A stretch of 64,000 nucleotides of DNA from Crateriforma conspicua (GTDB lineage: Bacteria; Planctomycetota; Planctomycetia; Pirellulales; Pirellulaceae): assembly GCF_007752935.1 (NCBI RefSeq), contig NZ_CP036319.1, forward strand, positions 372,001 through 436,000. The letters are read 5' to 3'. The notes beneath the pieces are model-generated. The model was given only the letters and a program-made list of their open reading frames with translations. It was not told where the DNA came from and did no database searches. The position numbers were made by a program, and so were the translations under genes. Positions 26,986-34,570 of this stretch are shown here, one piece after another (positions within the stretch are counted from its first letter, which is position 1; the number at the start of each line of letters is the position of its first letter).

Positions 26986-27924
26986 ATGACTCGGACCATT
27001 CTTACTCTGACCATGGTTTTGGCGTGCAGCTGCTGCACTCAAAGTTATGGATTTGACTTGCTGGATCGCATGTTGGGCTTGGACGGCTGTTGCTCGTCCA
27101 GCAGCTGCGACAGCGGTTGTGACGTTGGCTGTGAACCGACCTGTGGCTGCGAAGCCCCTTGCGGTTGTGCTGCCGAACCGACCTGTGGTTGCGAAGCACC
27201 GGCCTGTGGCTGTGTTGCCGAACCGACCTGTGGTTGCGAAGCTCCGGCTTGCGGCTGTGCTGCTGAGCCGACCTGTGGCTGCGAAGCTCCGGCTTGCGGC
27301 TGTGCTGCTGAACCGACCTGTGGCTGCGAAGCTCCGGCATGCGGTTGTGCTGCTGAGCCGACCTGTGGCTGCGAAGCTCCGGCTTGTGGTTGTGCTGCTG
27401 AACCGACCTGTGGCTGCGAAGCTCCGGCTTGCGGTTGCGGCGTCGACGTCTGCGAACCCGCTTGTGGCTGCGAAGTCGCTTGCGAACCGTCCTGCGACGG
27501 TTGCGGATGCAGCAAGAAAAGCTGTGGCGGCCTGCTGAGCAAGCTGTTCGCCAAGAAGAGCAGCTGTGGTGGCTGCGACAGCTGCTGTGCAGAACCCGCC
27601 TGCGGTTGCGAAATCGCTTGCGAACCTTCCTGCGGTTGTGACATGGGCTGTGACAGCTGTGGCTGCAGCAAGAAAAGCTGCGGCGGATTGCTGACCAAGC
27701 TGTTCGGCAACCTGAAGAAGAAGAGCAGCTGCTGTGACAGCGGATGCGACATGGGCTGTGACACCGGATGCAGCAGCTGTGGCTGTGGCGCTCCGATGGC
27801 TGCCCCGATGGCCGCTCCGGCTCCTTCGGCCGCTCCGATGCCGCCCGCTCCGGTCGTCGACCCCAGCGCCAGCATCTCGCGTACTCGTCGCGTCATCCAG
27901 GCCAGCGCCAGCTACGCTCGCTGA
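26986..27924 (+). CDS. Cys-rich repeat protein, secreted or lipid-anchored
   Basis: A 312-residue exported protein of extreme Cys content. A short hydrophobic signal (TILTLTMVLACSCC) could be cleaved by signal peptidase I or, at Cys14 (VLAC), by the lipoprotein pathway. Residues about 50-153 are seven units of the pattern EPTCGCEAPACGC-A-A. The rest alternates CGCE/CDSGCD turns with two copies of a block GCSKKSCGGLLxKLF, then an Ala/Pro/Met linker and a basic tail. GGGAGA precedes the ATG by about 11 bases; an ATG at 26962 is the alternative. Regular CxC spacing suggests metal binding or disulfide cross-linked surface material. No homologue is named from sequence alone. A strong terminator follows. 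Confidence 0.75.
   Translation: MTRTILTLTMVLACSCCTQSYGFDLLDRMLGLDGCCSSSSCDSGCDVGCEPTCGCEAPCGCAAEPTCGCEAPACGCVAEPTCGCEAPACGCAAEPTCGCEAPACGCAAEPTCGCEAPACGCAAEPTCGCEAPACGCAAEPTCGCEAPACGCGVDVCEPACGCEVACEPSCDGCGCSKKSCGGLLSKLFAKKSSCGGCDSCCAEPACGCEIACEPSCGCDMGCDSCGCSKKSCGGLLTKLFGNLKKKSSCCDSGCDMGCDTGCSSCGCGAPMAAPMAAPAPSAAPMPPAPVVDPSASISRTRRVIQASASYAR
27133..27444 (+). repeat. Seven-unit tandem repeat (45 bp) inside the Cys-rich gene
   Basis: One 42-bp unit followed by six 45-bp units, each beginning GA(A/G)CCGACCTGTGG(C/T)TGCGAAG. The units are nearly identical, differing mainly at third codon positions, and keep the reading frame. Each codes for a 15-residue unit with four cysteines. High identity points to recent expansion or gene conversion. 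Confidence 0.95.
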
Positions 27925-27971
27925 AATATGCAAGCAAGTAGCACGCTGTAACCTTCAGACGTGATCTATCA

Positions 27972-28009
27972 ACGGCCCGCAGTCGCGAAAGCACTGCGGG
28001 CCGTTTTTT
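27972..28009 (+). terminator. Rho-independent terminator of the Cys-rich gene
   Basis: A perfect 12-bp stem, ACGGCCCGCAGT with ACTGCGGGCCGT, separated by a 9-base loop and followed by six T. It lies 47 bases after the stop codon and is the clearest terminator in the window. Confidence 0.93.
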
Positions 28010-28108
28010 CGTGCGCCCTTTGTTTCTTCTAGGGTCGCCCCCTGCCCCGTCCACCCGGTTCCGTGTCGACTACCCGATTCCGGAACGGAGCGGCCCCAAT
28101 TCTTTACG

Positions 28109-28135
28109 TTGACACACCGCCCAGCCTTTTAGTAT
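28109..28135 (+). promoter_or_regulatory. Candidate sigma-70-type promoter for the rfb genes
   Basis: A perfect TTGACA at 28109-28114 is followed by TAGTAT at 28130-28135. The 15-base spacer is short and the -10 box is imperfect. It lies about 95 bases upstream of rfbF and downstream of the terminator, where a promoter is expected. Planctomycete promoter rules are poorly known, so this is a candidate only. Confidence 0.4.
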
Positions 28136-28227
28136 TTCCCAGCTTGCAACCGGTTTCACGACGGCGTCCGGCGAATTCTTGATCCGCTCGAACCGACGAT
28201 TCCCAAACCCTACAGGCAAGCGAACCG

Positions 28228-29031
28228 ATGAAAGCAGTCATACTGGCCGGTGGACTCGGGACACGGCTGAGCGAAGAAACGTCGGTTCGACCCAAACCGA
28301 TGGTCGAAATCGGAGGGCATCCGATCCTTTGGCATGTGATGAAGATCTATGCCAGCCATGGAATCAGCGATTTTGTGATCTGCGCGGGCTACAAGGGCGA
28401 CTCGATCAAACGCTATTTCGCGGAATACTTCATGCGAAATGCGAACGTGACGTTCGATCTGGCTGCCAACCGCGTGACCTACCACGACGGCCAAGGTGAA
28501 CCATGGAAAGTCACCGTCGTCGACACCGGACGTGACACGATGACAGGAGGACGCTTGAAACGAGTTGCGTCTTTTCTGGACGATGAAACGTTCTGCATGA
28601 CGTACGGCGACGGCGTGGGGAACGTCGACATCGGCGAAAGTATTCGTATGCATCGCCGGTGTCGCCGCGACGCAACGTTGACGGCCGTGCAGCCACCCGG
28701 TCGCTTCGGCGCCCTTCGCTTTGATGCCCAAGACGCCGACCGCATCGGCTGCTTTCGCGAAAAACCGGTCGGTGATGACGCTTGGATCAACGGCGGCTTT
28801 TTCGTGCTGGAACCTTCGGTCATTGATCGCATCGATGGCGATTCGTGCATTTGGGAACAAGCCCCACTGCGAGGTCTGGCGGACGACGGCCAGTTGACCG
28901 CTTTTCGGCATCCAGGGTTTTGGCGTCCCATGGATACCTTGCGCGACAAAATGGAACTGGAGAAACTCTGCCAGCAGGGGACCCCGCCATGGTTCCAAGC
29001 TCCGTCGACTCCTCTCCGCATCGCCGCATAA
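28228..29031 (+). CDS. rfbF: Glucose-1-phosphate cytidylyltransferase
   Basis: RfbF (DdhA) makes CDP-glucose from CTP and glucose 1-phosphate, the entry step to CDP-linked deoxysugars. The 267 residues open with the nucleotidyltransferase signature KAVILAGGLGTRLSEET and the conserved RPKPMVEIGGHPILWH. Further family marks are CAGYKGDSIKRYFAEY, TYGDGVGNVD and the C-terminal GFWRPMDTLRDKMELE. It is followed after 9 bases by rfbG and then rfbH, the standard gene order for CDP-4-keto-3,6-dideoxyglucose. Ends in Ala-Ala. Cytosolic. Confidence 0.96.
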   Translation: MKAVILAGGLGTRLSEETSVRPKPMVEIGGHPILWHVMKIYASHGISDFVICAGYKGDSIKRYFAEYFMRNANVTFDLAANRVTYHDGQGEPWKVTVVDTGRDTMTGGRLKRVASFLDDETFCMTYGDGVGNVDIGESIRMHRRCRRDATLTAVQPPGRFGALRFDAQDADRIGCFREKPVGDDAWINGGFFVLEPSVIDRIDGDSCIWEQAPLRGLADDGQLTAFRHPGFWRPMDTLRDKMELEKLCQQGTPPWFQAPSTPLRIAA

Positions 29032-29040
29032 AGCGAAAGC

Positions 29041-30180
29041 ATGTCCAAAGACTTCTCTGGCTGCTTCGGCGGCGTATTTAATGGCCAAGACGTGTTGGTC
29101 ACAGGTCACACGGGTTTCAAAGGTGGTTGGCTGTGCCACTGGCTTGCGCAGTGTGGTGCTCGGGTTCACGGTCTTGCCATGGATCCCGACGACGGACACA
29201 GCCTGTTTGCAACGATTCAGTTGACCAAGGATTTGGCCGGCGACCACCGAGGAAACATTGCAGATCGCCAAATGGTGTCGGATCTGGTGCGTGAGATTCG
29301 GCCGAGATACCTGTTTCATTTGGCTGCGCAGCCATTGGTCCGCCAGTCGTATCAATGTCCGGTCGAAACATTCGAAACCAATGTGATGGGGACCGTGAAC
29401 GTTTTGGATGCGCTTCGTTCGGCCGGTCATCGCTGCAATGTCGTGGTGGTCACCACGGACAAGTGCTATCGCAATCGCGAATGGGTGAACGGGTATCGTG
29501 AAGACGATCCGTTGGGCGGCCATGACCCCTATAGTGCCAGTAAAGCTGGGGCTGAAATCGTCACGTCGGCCTATCGGGACTCCTTTTTCCGAAACAGCCC
29601 GATTCGAATGGCGTCGGTCCGTGCCGGCAATGTCATCGGCGGCGGTGACTGGGCGGCCGATCGCTTGGTGCCCGATTGCATTCGGGCGCTGACGCATAAC
29701 GAGGAAATCTGTGTCCGGAATCGTCACAGCACTCGCCCGTGGCAACACGTTTTGGAACCCTTGTCCGGATATCTACATTTGGCCAGCCGATTGGAGATGG
29801 CCGATGATGCTGCCCCATTTACTGAAGCGTTCAATTTTGGTCCTCCGTTGGCCAGCAACCGCTCCGTTCTGGATTTGGTTAAAGAGCTGATCCGTTATTG
29901 GCCCGGACGCTGGCGTGACGCAACGGATCCGAACGCCGTTCACGAAGCGGCACTGTTGAACTTGGCGATCGACAAAGCACACCACACGCTCGGCTGGACT
30001 CCCGTTTGGGACTTTCAACAGACGGTTTGCCAAACCGCCGTGTGGTACCAGACGCATCATGCGGGCGAAGACATTCGTGCGTTCACGACGGAACAAATCC
30101 GACGTTACGTCTGCGATGCGTCCAATGCCGGCCTGTGCTGGACAGGCAAGCGGGCAGTTCAACGTCGCGCTGCGGCATGA
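29041..30180 (+). CDS. rfbG: CDP-glucose 4,6-dehydratase
   Basis: RfbG (DdhB) converts CDP-glucose to CDP-4-keto-6-deoxyglucose with bound NAD. A Rossmann motif (VTGHTGFKGGW, residues 20-30) and the SDR catalytic pair Tyr164/Lys168 (DPYSASKAGAE) are present, plus TTDKCYRNREW and RPWQHVLEPLSGYL, both typical of this enzyme rather than of dTDP-glucose dehydratases. The 379-residue length fits (about 360). It lies between rfbF and rfbH in an operon. Ends RRAAA. Confidence 0.95.
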   Translation: MSKDFSGCFGGVFNGQDVLVTGHTGFKGGWLCHWLAQCGARVHGLAMDPDDGHSLFATIQLTKDLAGDHRGNIADRQMVSDLVREIRPRYLFHLAAQPLVRQSYQCPVETFETNVMGTVNVLDALRSAGHRCNVVVVTTDKCYRNREWVNGYREDDPLGGHDPYSASKAGAEIVTSAYRDSFFRNSPIRMASVRAGNVIGGGDWAADRLVPDCIRALTHNEEICVRNRHSTRPWQHVLEPLSGYLHLASRLEMADDAAPFTEAFNFGPPLASNRSVLDLVKELIRYWPGRWRDATDPNAVHEAALLNLAIDKAHHTLGWTPVWDFQQTVCQTAVWYQTHHAGEDIRAFTTEQIRRYVCDASNAGLCWTGKRAVQRRAAA

Positions 30181-30246
30181 TTTGAACACCCTCCTTTGAC
30201 CGGTCATTTCTGAATCGCACTGCACGCGAATCCCCCAACGACTGAC

Positions 30247-31776
30247 ATGCAAGACTTCGCGGATTTCTCCGACCAAACACTGAAAGAACAGATTCTTCAG
30301 ATGACCGCCGAATACAGTCGGCGTTGCCATCAACAGAATCGCCCGGCTGATGACGCCGTCACTGCCAAGTTTGTTGCTGGTGAAACGACCATCCCTTATG
30401 CGGGGCGGGTTTTTGATGAACAGGAAGTGGTCGCAGCGGTCGATTCGACACTGGATTTCTGGCTGACCCTTGGCCGCGAAGGCGAGAAATTTGAATCCGG
30501 GTTGGCGGACTATTTGGGCGTGCGGCGCAGCTTGTTGGTCAACAGCGGCAGCAGTGCCAACTTGGTCGCTTTGTCAGCGCTGACCAGCCATAAACTGCCG
30601 AAAGAAAAGCGGATCATGCCCGGCGATGAGGTCATCACCGTTGCCGCCGGATTCCCGACCACCGTCAGCCCCATCATTCAGTGCGGCGCGCGGGCGGTGT
30701 TCATTGACGCCGATCCGGTGACGGGCAACCCAGAATGCGAACAGTTGGAATCCGCGTATCGTCCTGGGAAAACCAAAGCCGTCATGTTCGCCCACGCACT
30801 GGGCAATCCGTTCGACCTGTCGGCAACGATACAGTTTTGTCGGCAGCACGATTTGTGGCTGATCGAAGACAATTGCGATGCATTGGGATGCGAATACAGT
30901 GTTCCCGATGATTCTCCGGTGCAATCAATGGATCCGAAAGCGGTCCGCGATGATTCGGGACGCTTGTCCAAGCCGACCGGCAGTTGGGGCGACCTGTCGA
31001 CACAAAGCTTCTACCCGCCACACCACCTCACGTTGGGTGAAGGCGGCGCGGTGAATGTGGTCCGCCAACCGGCGTTGAAAGTTTTGGTGGAAAGCTTCCG
31101 GGACTGGGGACGCGATTGCTGGTGCCCGTCTGGCAAGGATGACACTTGCAACAAACGCTTCGCTTGGCAACTCGGCGAACTGCCCGAAGGCTATGACCAT
31201 AAATACATCTATAGCCATCTGGGATACAATCTGAAGCCTTTGGACATCCAGGCCGCGATTGGCGTGCAACAGTTGGCAAAGTTGGACCGCTTTGTGCAAG
31301 CGCGCAAAGATAACTGGCAACGTCTGCGTGCCGGTTTGGCGGACCTGGAAGACGTGATCGAGTTTTCGCTGCCCACTCATGCGACCCGTTGGAACTCCGA
31401 TGGCAGCTTTGACTGGGATTCGACCGGATGCCGGACCGAGTGTTCCTGGTTCGGTTTCAAAATGTCGGTCCGTGATGGAGCTCCGTTCGGTCGGACGGAC
31501 CTGGCCCGACACTTGGATCAAGCCAAAATCGGCAATCGAATGCTGTTCGGCGGAAACTTGGTTCGTCAGCCCGCATTCGTGGCTCTTCGTCGCGATAATC
31601 CCGATGCGTTTCGCGTGATCGGTGATTTGACGGGAGCCGATGCGATCATGAACCAGACGGTCTTCATCGGGACGTTTCCGGGACTGACGGGACCGATGAT
31701 CGACTACATCATCGATAGCATTCAACAGTTCGTGAAATCTGCCCGCCGCCGACCGCTGCGTCAAACGGCTGCCTAA
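30247..31776 (+). CDS. rfbH: CDP-4-dehydro-6-deoxyglucose 3-dehydratase E1
   Basis: RfbH (DdhC, E1) is the pyridoxamine-phosphate/[2Fe-2S] enzyme that removes the C3 hydroxyl of CDP-4-keto-6-deoxyglucose. In SFYPPHHLTLGEGG, His259 occupies the position of the PLP lysine of ordinary aminotransferases, the hallmark of E1. Cysteines at 291, 293 and 301 form the CxCx7C cluster motif, with Cys210 the probable fourth ligand. The 509 residues exceed the usual 437: extra N-terminal residues and a roughly 20-residue insertion (about 216-240) are seen. E1 needs a ferredoxin-reductase-type partner (E3), which is not in the window. The stop shares CTAA with the convergent reductase gene. Ends QTAA. Confidence 0.94.
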   Translation: MQDFADFSDQTLKEQILQMTAEYSRRCHQQNRPADDAVTAKFVAGETTIPYAGRVFDEQEVVAAVDSTLDFWLTLGREGEKFESGLADYLGVRRSLLVNSGSSANLVALSALTSHKLPKEKRIMPGDEVITVAAGFPTTVSPIIQCGARAVFIDADPVTGNPECEQLESAYRPGKTKAVMFAHALGNPFDLSATIQFCRQHDLWLIEDNCDALGCEYSVPDDSPVQSMDPKAVRDDSGRLSKPTGSWGDLSTQSFYPPHHLTLGEGGAVNVVRQPALKVLVESFRDWGRDCWCPSGKDDTCNKRFAWQLGELPEGYDHKYIYSHLGYNLKPLDIQAAIGVQQLAKLDRFVQARKDNWQRLRAGLADLEDVIEFSLPTHATRWNSDGSFDWDSTGCRTECSWFGFKMSVRDGAPFGRTDLARHLDQAKIGNRMLFGGNLVRQPAFVALRRDNPDAFRVIGDLTGADAIMNQTVFIGTFPGLTGPMIDYIIDSIQQFVKSARRRPLRQTAA

Positions 31777-32627
31777 GAACCGGTTTTCGGTTGGTCGACG
31801 CATCCGACGTATCGCATGACCTCGTTTTCACGGTAGGCAATGGCACCGGGAATCAGTTTTCCGGTTGCCCCCCAATGTTTCCACCAATGACGACTGAATT
31901 CCAGAATGGATTGGGGGTGGCCTGATCCCAGGTTGTGATACGACGCGACTCCCGATTCAGTAGCTCCGGATTCGCAAGCATCCAACAGCCGTTTCGCGAC
32001 GTCTTGCACCGCAATGAAGTCACGAATCTGTTCGCCTTTGGTCATGGGGAAATCTTCGCCCTCCAATGCTGCTTTTCGAAGCGACGGCCAGAGCCGCCCC
32101 TCCGCTTCGCCCTCGCCGTACACCTGAAACAGTCGATAAACTGAAACTCGGGTTTTGGTCGTTGCGGCAAAGCTGCGGAGGGCTACTGACGCTGCCGCTT
32201 TGGACGTCGGATAGGTTGCCGTCGGCTCCAGCGGCGCGTCCACCGGAATGTGCTCGTATCGTTCACCCGATCGCCCGTATTCAAAACACGATCCGGTAAC
32301 GACGAATCGGTCGACGCCGGCGGTCACTGCCTTGCTCAGGGCGTCAAGCGATACAATGACGTTCCAATGCAAGCACCGTTGCAATGTATCGTACGGCGGA
32401 TTGGTCGAATGCGCCGCCAGGTGGGCCACAACATCCACGTCCGTGAAGTCTTCCGGAGTCAGTTCGGACAAACATCGATCCAGCCATCTCGGTTGCTGGG
32501 GCAATTCAATCCTGCACCCACGGTCGGCGGATCGGCGAACGCCGGTCACCTGATGGCCACGGATGACCGCCTGCTGGACGAAGTGAGAGCCGACGAATCC
32601 CGTCGCGCCTGTGACGAATAGATGCAT
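31773..32627 (-). CDS. NAD(P)-dependent SDR epimerase/reductase, probable nucleotide-sugar 4-ketoreductase
   Basis: A 284-residue extended short-chain dehydrogenase. The nucleotide-binding GATGFVG motif is at residues 7-13 and the catalytic pair at Tyr139/Lys143 (TYPTSK). The internal segment DRFVVTGSCFEYG is typical of sugar-nucleotide epimerase/reductases. Next to rfbFGH and an RmlC-like epimerase, the most economical role is the final C4 ketoreduction of a CDP-3,6-dideoxy-4-ketohexose, as AscF does for ascarylose; paratose or abequose synthase activity is possible. The start ATG at 32627 precedes MHLFVTGATG directly. It converges on rfbH with overlapping stops. Confidence 0.83.
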   Translation of the reverse strand: MHLFVTGATGFVGSHFVQQAVIRGHQVTGVRRSADRGCRIELPQQPRWLDRCLSELTPEDFTDVDVVAHLAAHSTNPPYDTLQRCLHWNVIVSLDALSKAVTAGVDRFVVTGSCFEYGRSGERYEHIPVDAPLEPTATYPTSKAAASVALRSFAATTKTRVSVYRLFQVYGEGEAEGRLWPSLRKAALEGEDFPMTKGEQIRDFIAVQDVAKRLLDACESGATESGVASYHNLGSGHPQSILEFSRHWWKHWGATGKLIPGAIAYRENEVMRYVGCVDQPKTGS

Positions 32628-32665
32628 GATGTTGATCCGGAATGGCAAAGCTTTGGTTGGCATCA

Positions 32666-33208
32666 CTAAAAGGGACTGGCAAATTCGTCCAATGTCGGAT
32701 GCATTTGGTCCCGTGGAGAAAGAGAGACCGATGATTCGTCGCACGGCCAAGACATGCCAAAACTGTCCCAGCGAATCCCTGCATCGGATTCTGGATGATG
32801 CTCGCGGTCGGTCTTGTAGATCAGGCAACTGTCGTCCGCGAGCGACAAGAATCCGTGCGCCAGTCCCTTGGGAATCCACAACATTTGTCGGCGCTTGCCA
32901 GATAGTTCAACCGACAGGTGCTTGCCATAGTGCTCTGAATCCGTGCGCAAGTCTAAAACGACATCCAAGACACGTCCTGCGATGCAATAGACAAGCTTGT
33001 GGTGGTCATGGGGAGGCAACTGGAAATGCATCCCACGCAGAACGTGCTTTCCCGAGATCGAGAAAAACTCTTCACGCACCTTGAATGACAGACCTTGCTG
33101 TTCGAATAGCGGGTGGTGAAAGGTTTTGACGAATTCGCCACGTTGGTCCACGTGCTGGAATCCATCGATTAAGTAGACGCCGGGCAGGGACAGTTCGGCA
33201 AATTCCAT
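32666..33208 (-). CDS. RmlC-like nucleotide-sugar epimerase (cupin)
   Basis: A 180-residue protein of the dTDP-4-dehydrorhamnose 3,5-epimerase family. The catalytic His is His61 (LRGMHFQ) and the KLVYCIAGRVLDVVLDLR strand pair is typical. At the tyrosine pair found in RmlC (YKxxDYYxPE), this protein has Glu136-His137 (YKTDREHHPE), so standard double epimerisation is doubtful and a single-position epimerase is more likely. Beside rfbFGH it would fit a C5 epimerase such as AscE of the CDP-ascarylose pathway. It precedes the SDR gene by 38 bases on the same strand. Confidence 0.85.
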   Translation of the reverse strand: MEFAELSLPGVYLIDGFQHVDQRGEFVKTFHHPLFEQQGLSFKVREEFFSISGKHVLRGMHFQLPPHDHHKLVYCIAGRVLDVVLDLRTDSEHYGKHLSVELSGKRRQMLWIPKGLAHGFLSLADDSCLIYKTDREHHPESDAGIRWDSFGMSWPCDESSVSLSPRDQMHPTLDEFASPF

Positions 33209-33275
33209 GGCGGATCAAAGCTTTAGGTGCTTGAAGGATGAGATTCGTTTTTGATTGCCGGCCTGGAAAATTTGG

Positions 33276-34283
33276 CTAGCGTTTCCATTCACGAAGCGTG
33301 TCTTTGATGCGTCGTCGCAGCGACCGTTTGCTGGTGTTTTCCAAATGTCGGTTTTCACGCAGCACGTCTCGCAGTACGGCAACCATATCGGCGTCACCGC
33401 AATCGGCCATGATGGTACGCAAATGAGACCGCCAAGCGCTTTGACGTAGTGGTCCGATCCATTCATCCGGGACGGATTCAGTGAGATTTGCATCGTAAAG
33501 GTATTCCCAGCAAATGGAGGCTTTGCACAGTGCGTAGTGCGCCCGCAAATTAGCGGACGTTTGGATTCGTACCGCCGGACTGTCATCGTTGTAGGTGAAG
33601 CTGGAAAGGATTTCGTCAACGAAACCGCCACGCTTGGACAGGAAGCTCCGAAGGGTCAACTCGAGATCCGGAAACGACATCATCCCGTTGTAGGTTTTTC
33701 CACAATCCGGAATGACCGACAGGCAAGACGCAGAAAAGATCCACGCATTGATGTCACCGAATGGATTGAAGGTACTGTCGTCGATCGACAACAGCATTTC
33801 TGCTTTTTGTTCCGGCGTTAAGTCGGCGTGAATCTTCTGCCGAAATTCGTGGACTCGGTTGTAATAGCTCCCTCCAAGCTTGGGATCGTTGCTGATCACT
33901 TTTGTCAAACCGACGGCAAAGTCCCAGTCATTGGCCTGCATCTTTTGAACGACCGGGCCGGGATCCGCGACACAGGCGTCGTCGCCCAGACAGAGCTTGC
34001 GATAGTCCGCCGTGCCGTACCGCAACGCGGCGATCCAGCTTTCATTGATGGGCAGCACGTGCTCGCTGCGGTGAACGACCGCACCAAGGCGGTCCTGCCA
34101 GTGGGCGATTCTTGCGGACGATTCGTCCGTGCTGCCGTTATCAAAGAAGACAAACTCGCATTGATCCAAATCGACGTAATCCACGAACGAATGCAACACG
34201 TCATCGATGTATGCACCCTTATTGAAAATCGGGAAACACAACGACAATCGTGGCACGGGTTGGGGCATCGGTTTAGCAAGCAA
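33276..34283 (-). CDS. Glycosyltransferase family 2
   Basis: A 335-residue GT-A glycosyltransferase. The N-terminal LSLCFPIFNKGAYIDDVLHSF and CEFVFFDNGSTDESS segments are the GT2 nucleotide-binding motifs, and LCLGDDACV supplies the DxD-like acidic site. The remainder is poorly conserved. Donor and acceptor are unknown. Upstream of the RmlC-like gene on the same strand (67-base gap). An alternative start is the ATG at 34268 (MPQPVPRLSL). Unlike most proteins of this locus, it ends EWKR rather than Ala-Ala. Confidence 0.82.
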   Translation of the reverse strand: MLAKPMPQPVPRLSLCFPIFNKGAYIDDVLHSFVDYVDLDQCEFVFFDNGSTDESSARIAHWQDRLGAVVHRSEHVLPINESWIAALRYGTADYRKLCLGDDACVADPGPVVQKMQANDWDFAVGLTKVISNDPKLGGSYYNRVHEFRQKIHADLTPEQKAEMLLSIDDSTFNPFGDINAWIFSASCLSVIPDCGKTYNGMMSFPDLELTLRSFLSKRGGFVDEILSSFTYNDDSPAVRIQTSANLRAHYALCKASICWEYLYDANLTESVPDEWIGPLRQSAWRSHLRTIMADCGDADMVAVLRDVLRENRHLENTSKRSLRRRIKDTLREWKR

Positions 34284-34570
34284 AGTGAATTGACGTTTCG
34301 ATCGGCCCGGCGTTTAGGTTCACGTTGAACGCATTGCGTTCGGACGCCGGCCAGGCGAATGTCGGGCCATGATAGGGATTTTGCCCTGATTTCCTACCTT
34401 TCTTCCACGCTCGATTGCGATCTGTCGTGTCGGCCGGCATCGATTCGGCTTTCGTCGCGTCCGGCCCTTTTGCTATACGCAGACGTTGTGTGGAAGGCCA
34501 ACCCTTTCGGTGAAGGCCGGCCGATTCCGCCTGTTCGAATTTCGCCCGCCCTTCCAAATACCCAGGTTTC

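Noticed and set aside
27133-27444. CRISPR-like array
   Set aside because: The units abut without spacers and are in frame within a gene.
26533-27933. Long minus-strand and alternate plus-strand frames across the Cys-rich repeat
   Set aside because: They are repeat shadows (Ala/Thr-, Gln/Pro- or Arg/Val-rich). Only the plus frame starting at 26986 has a signal peptide and a following terminator.
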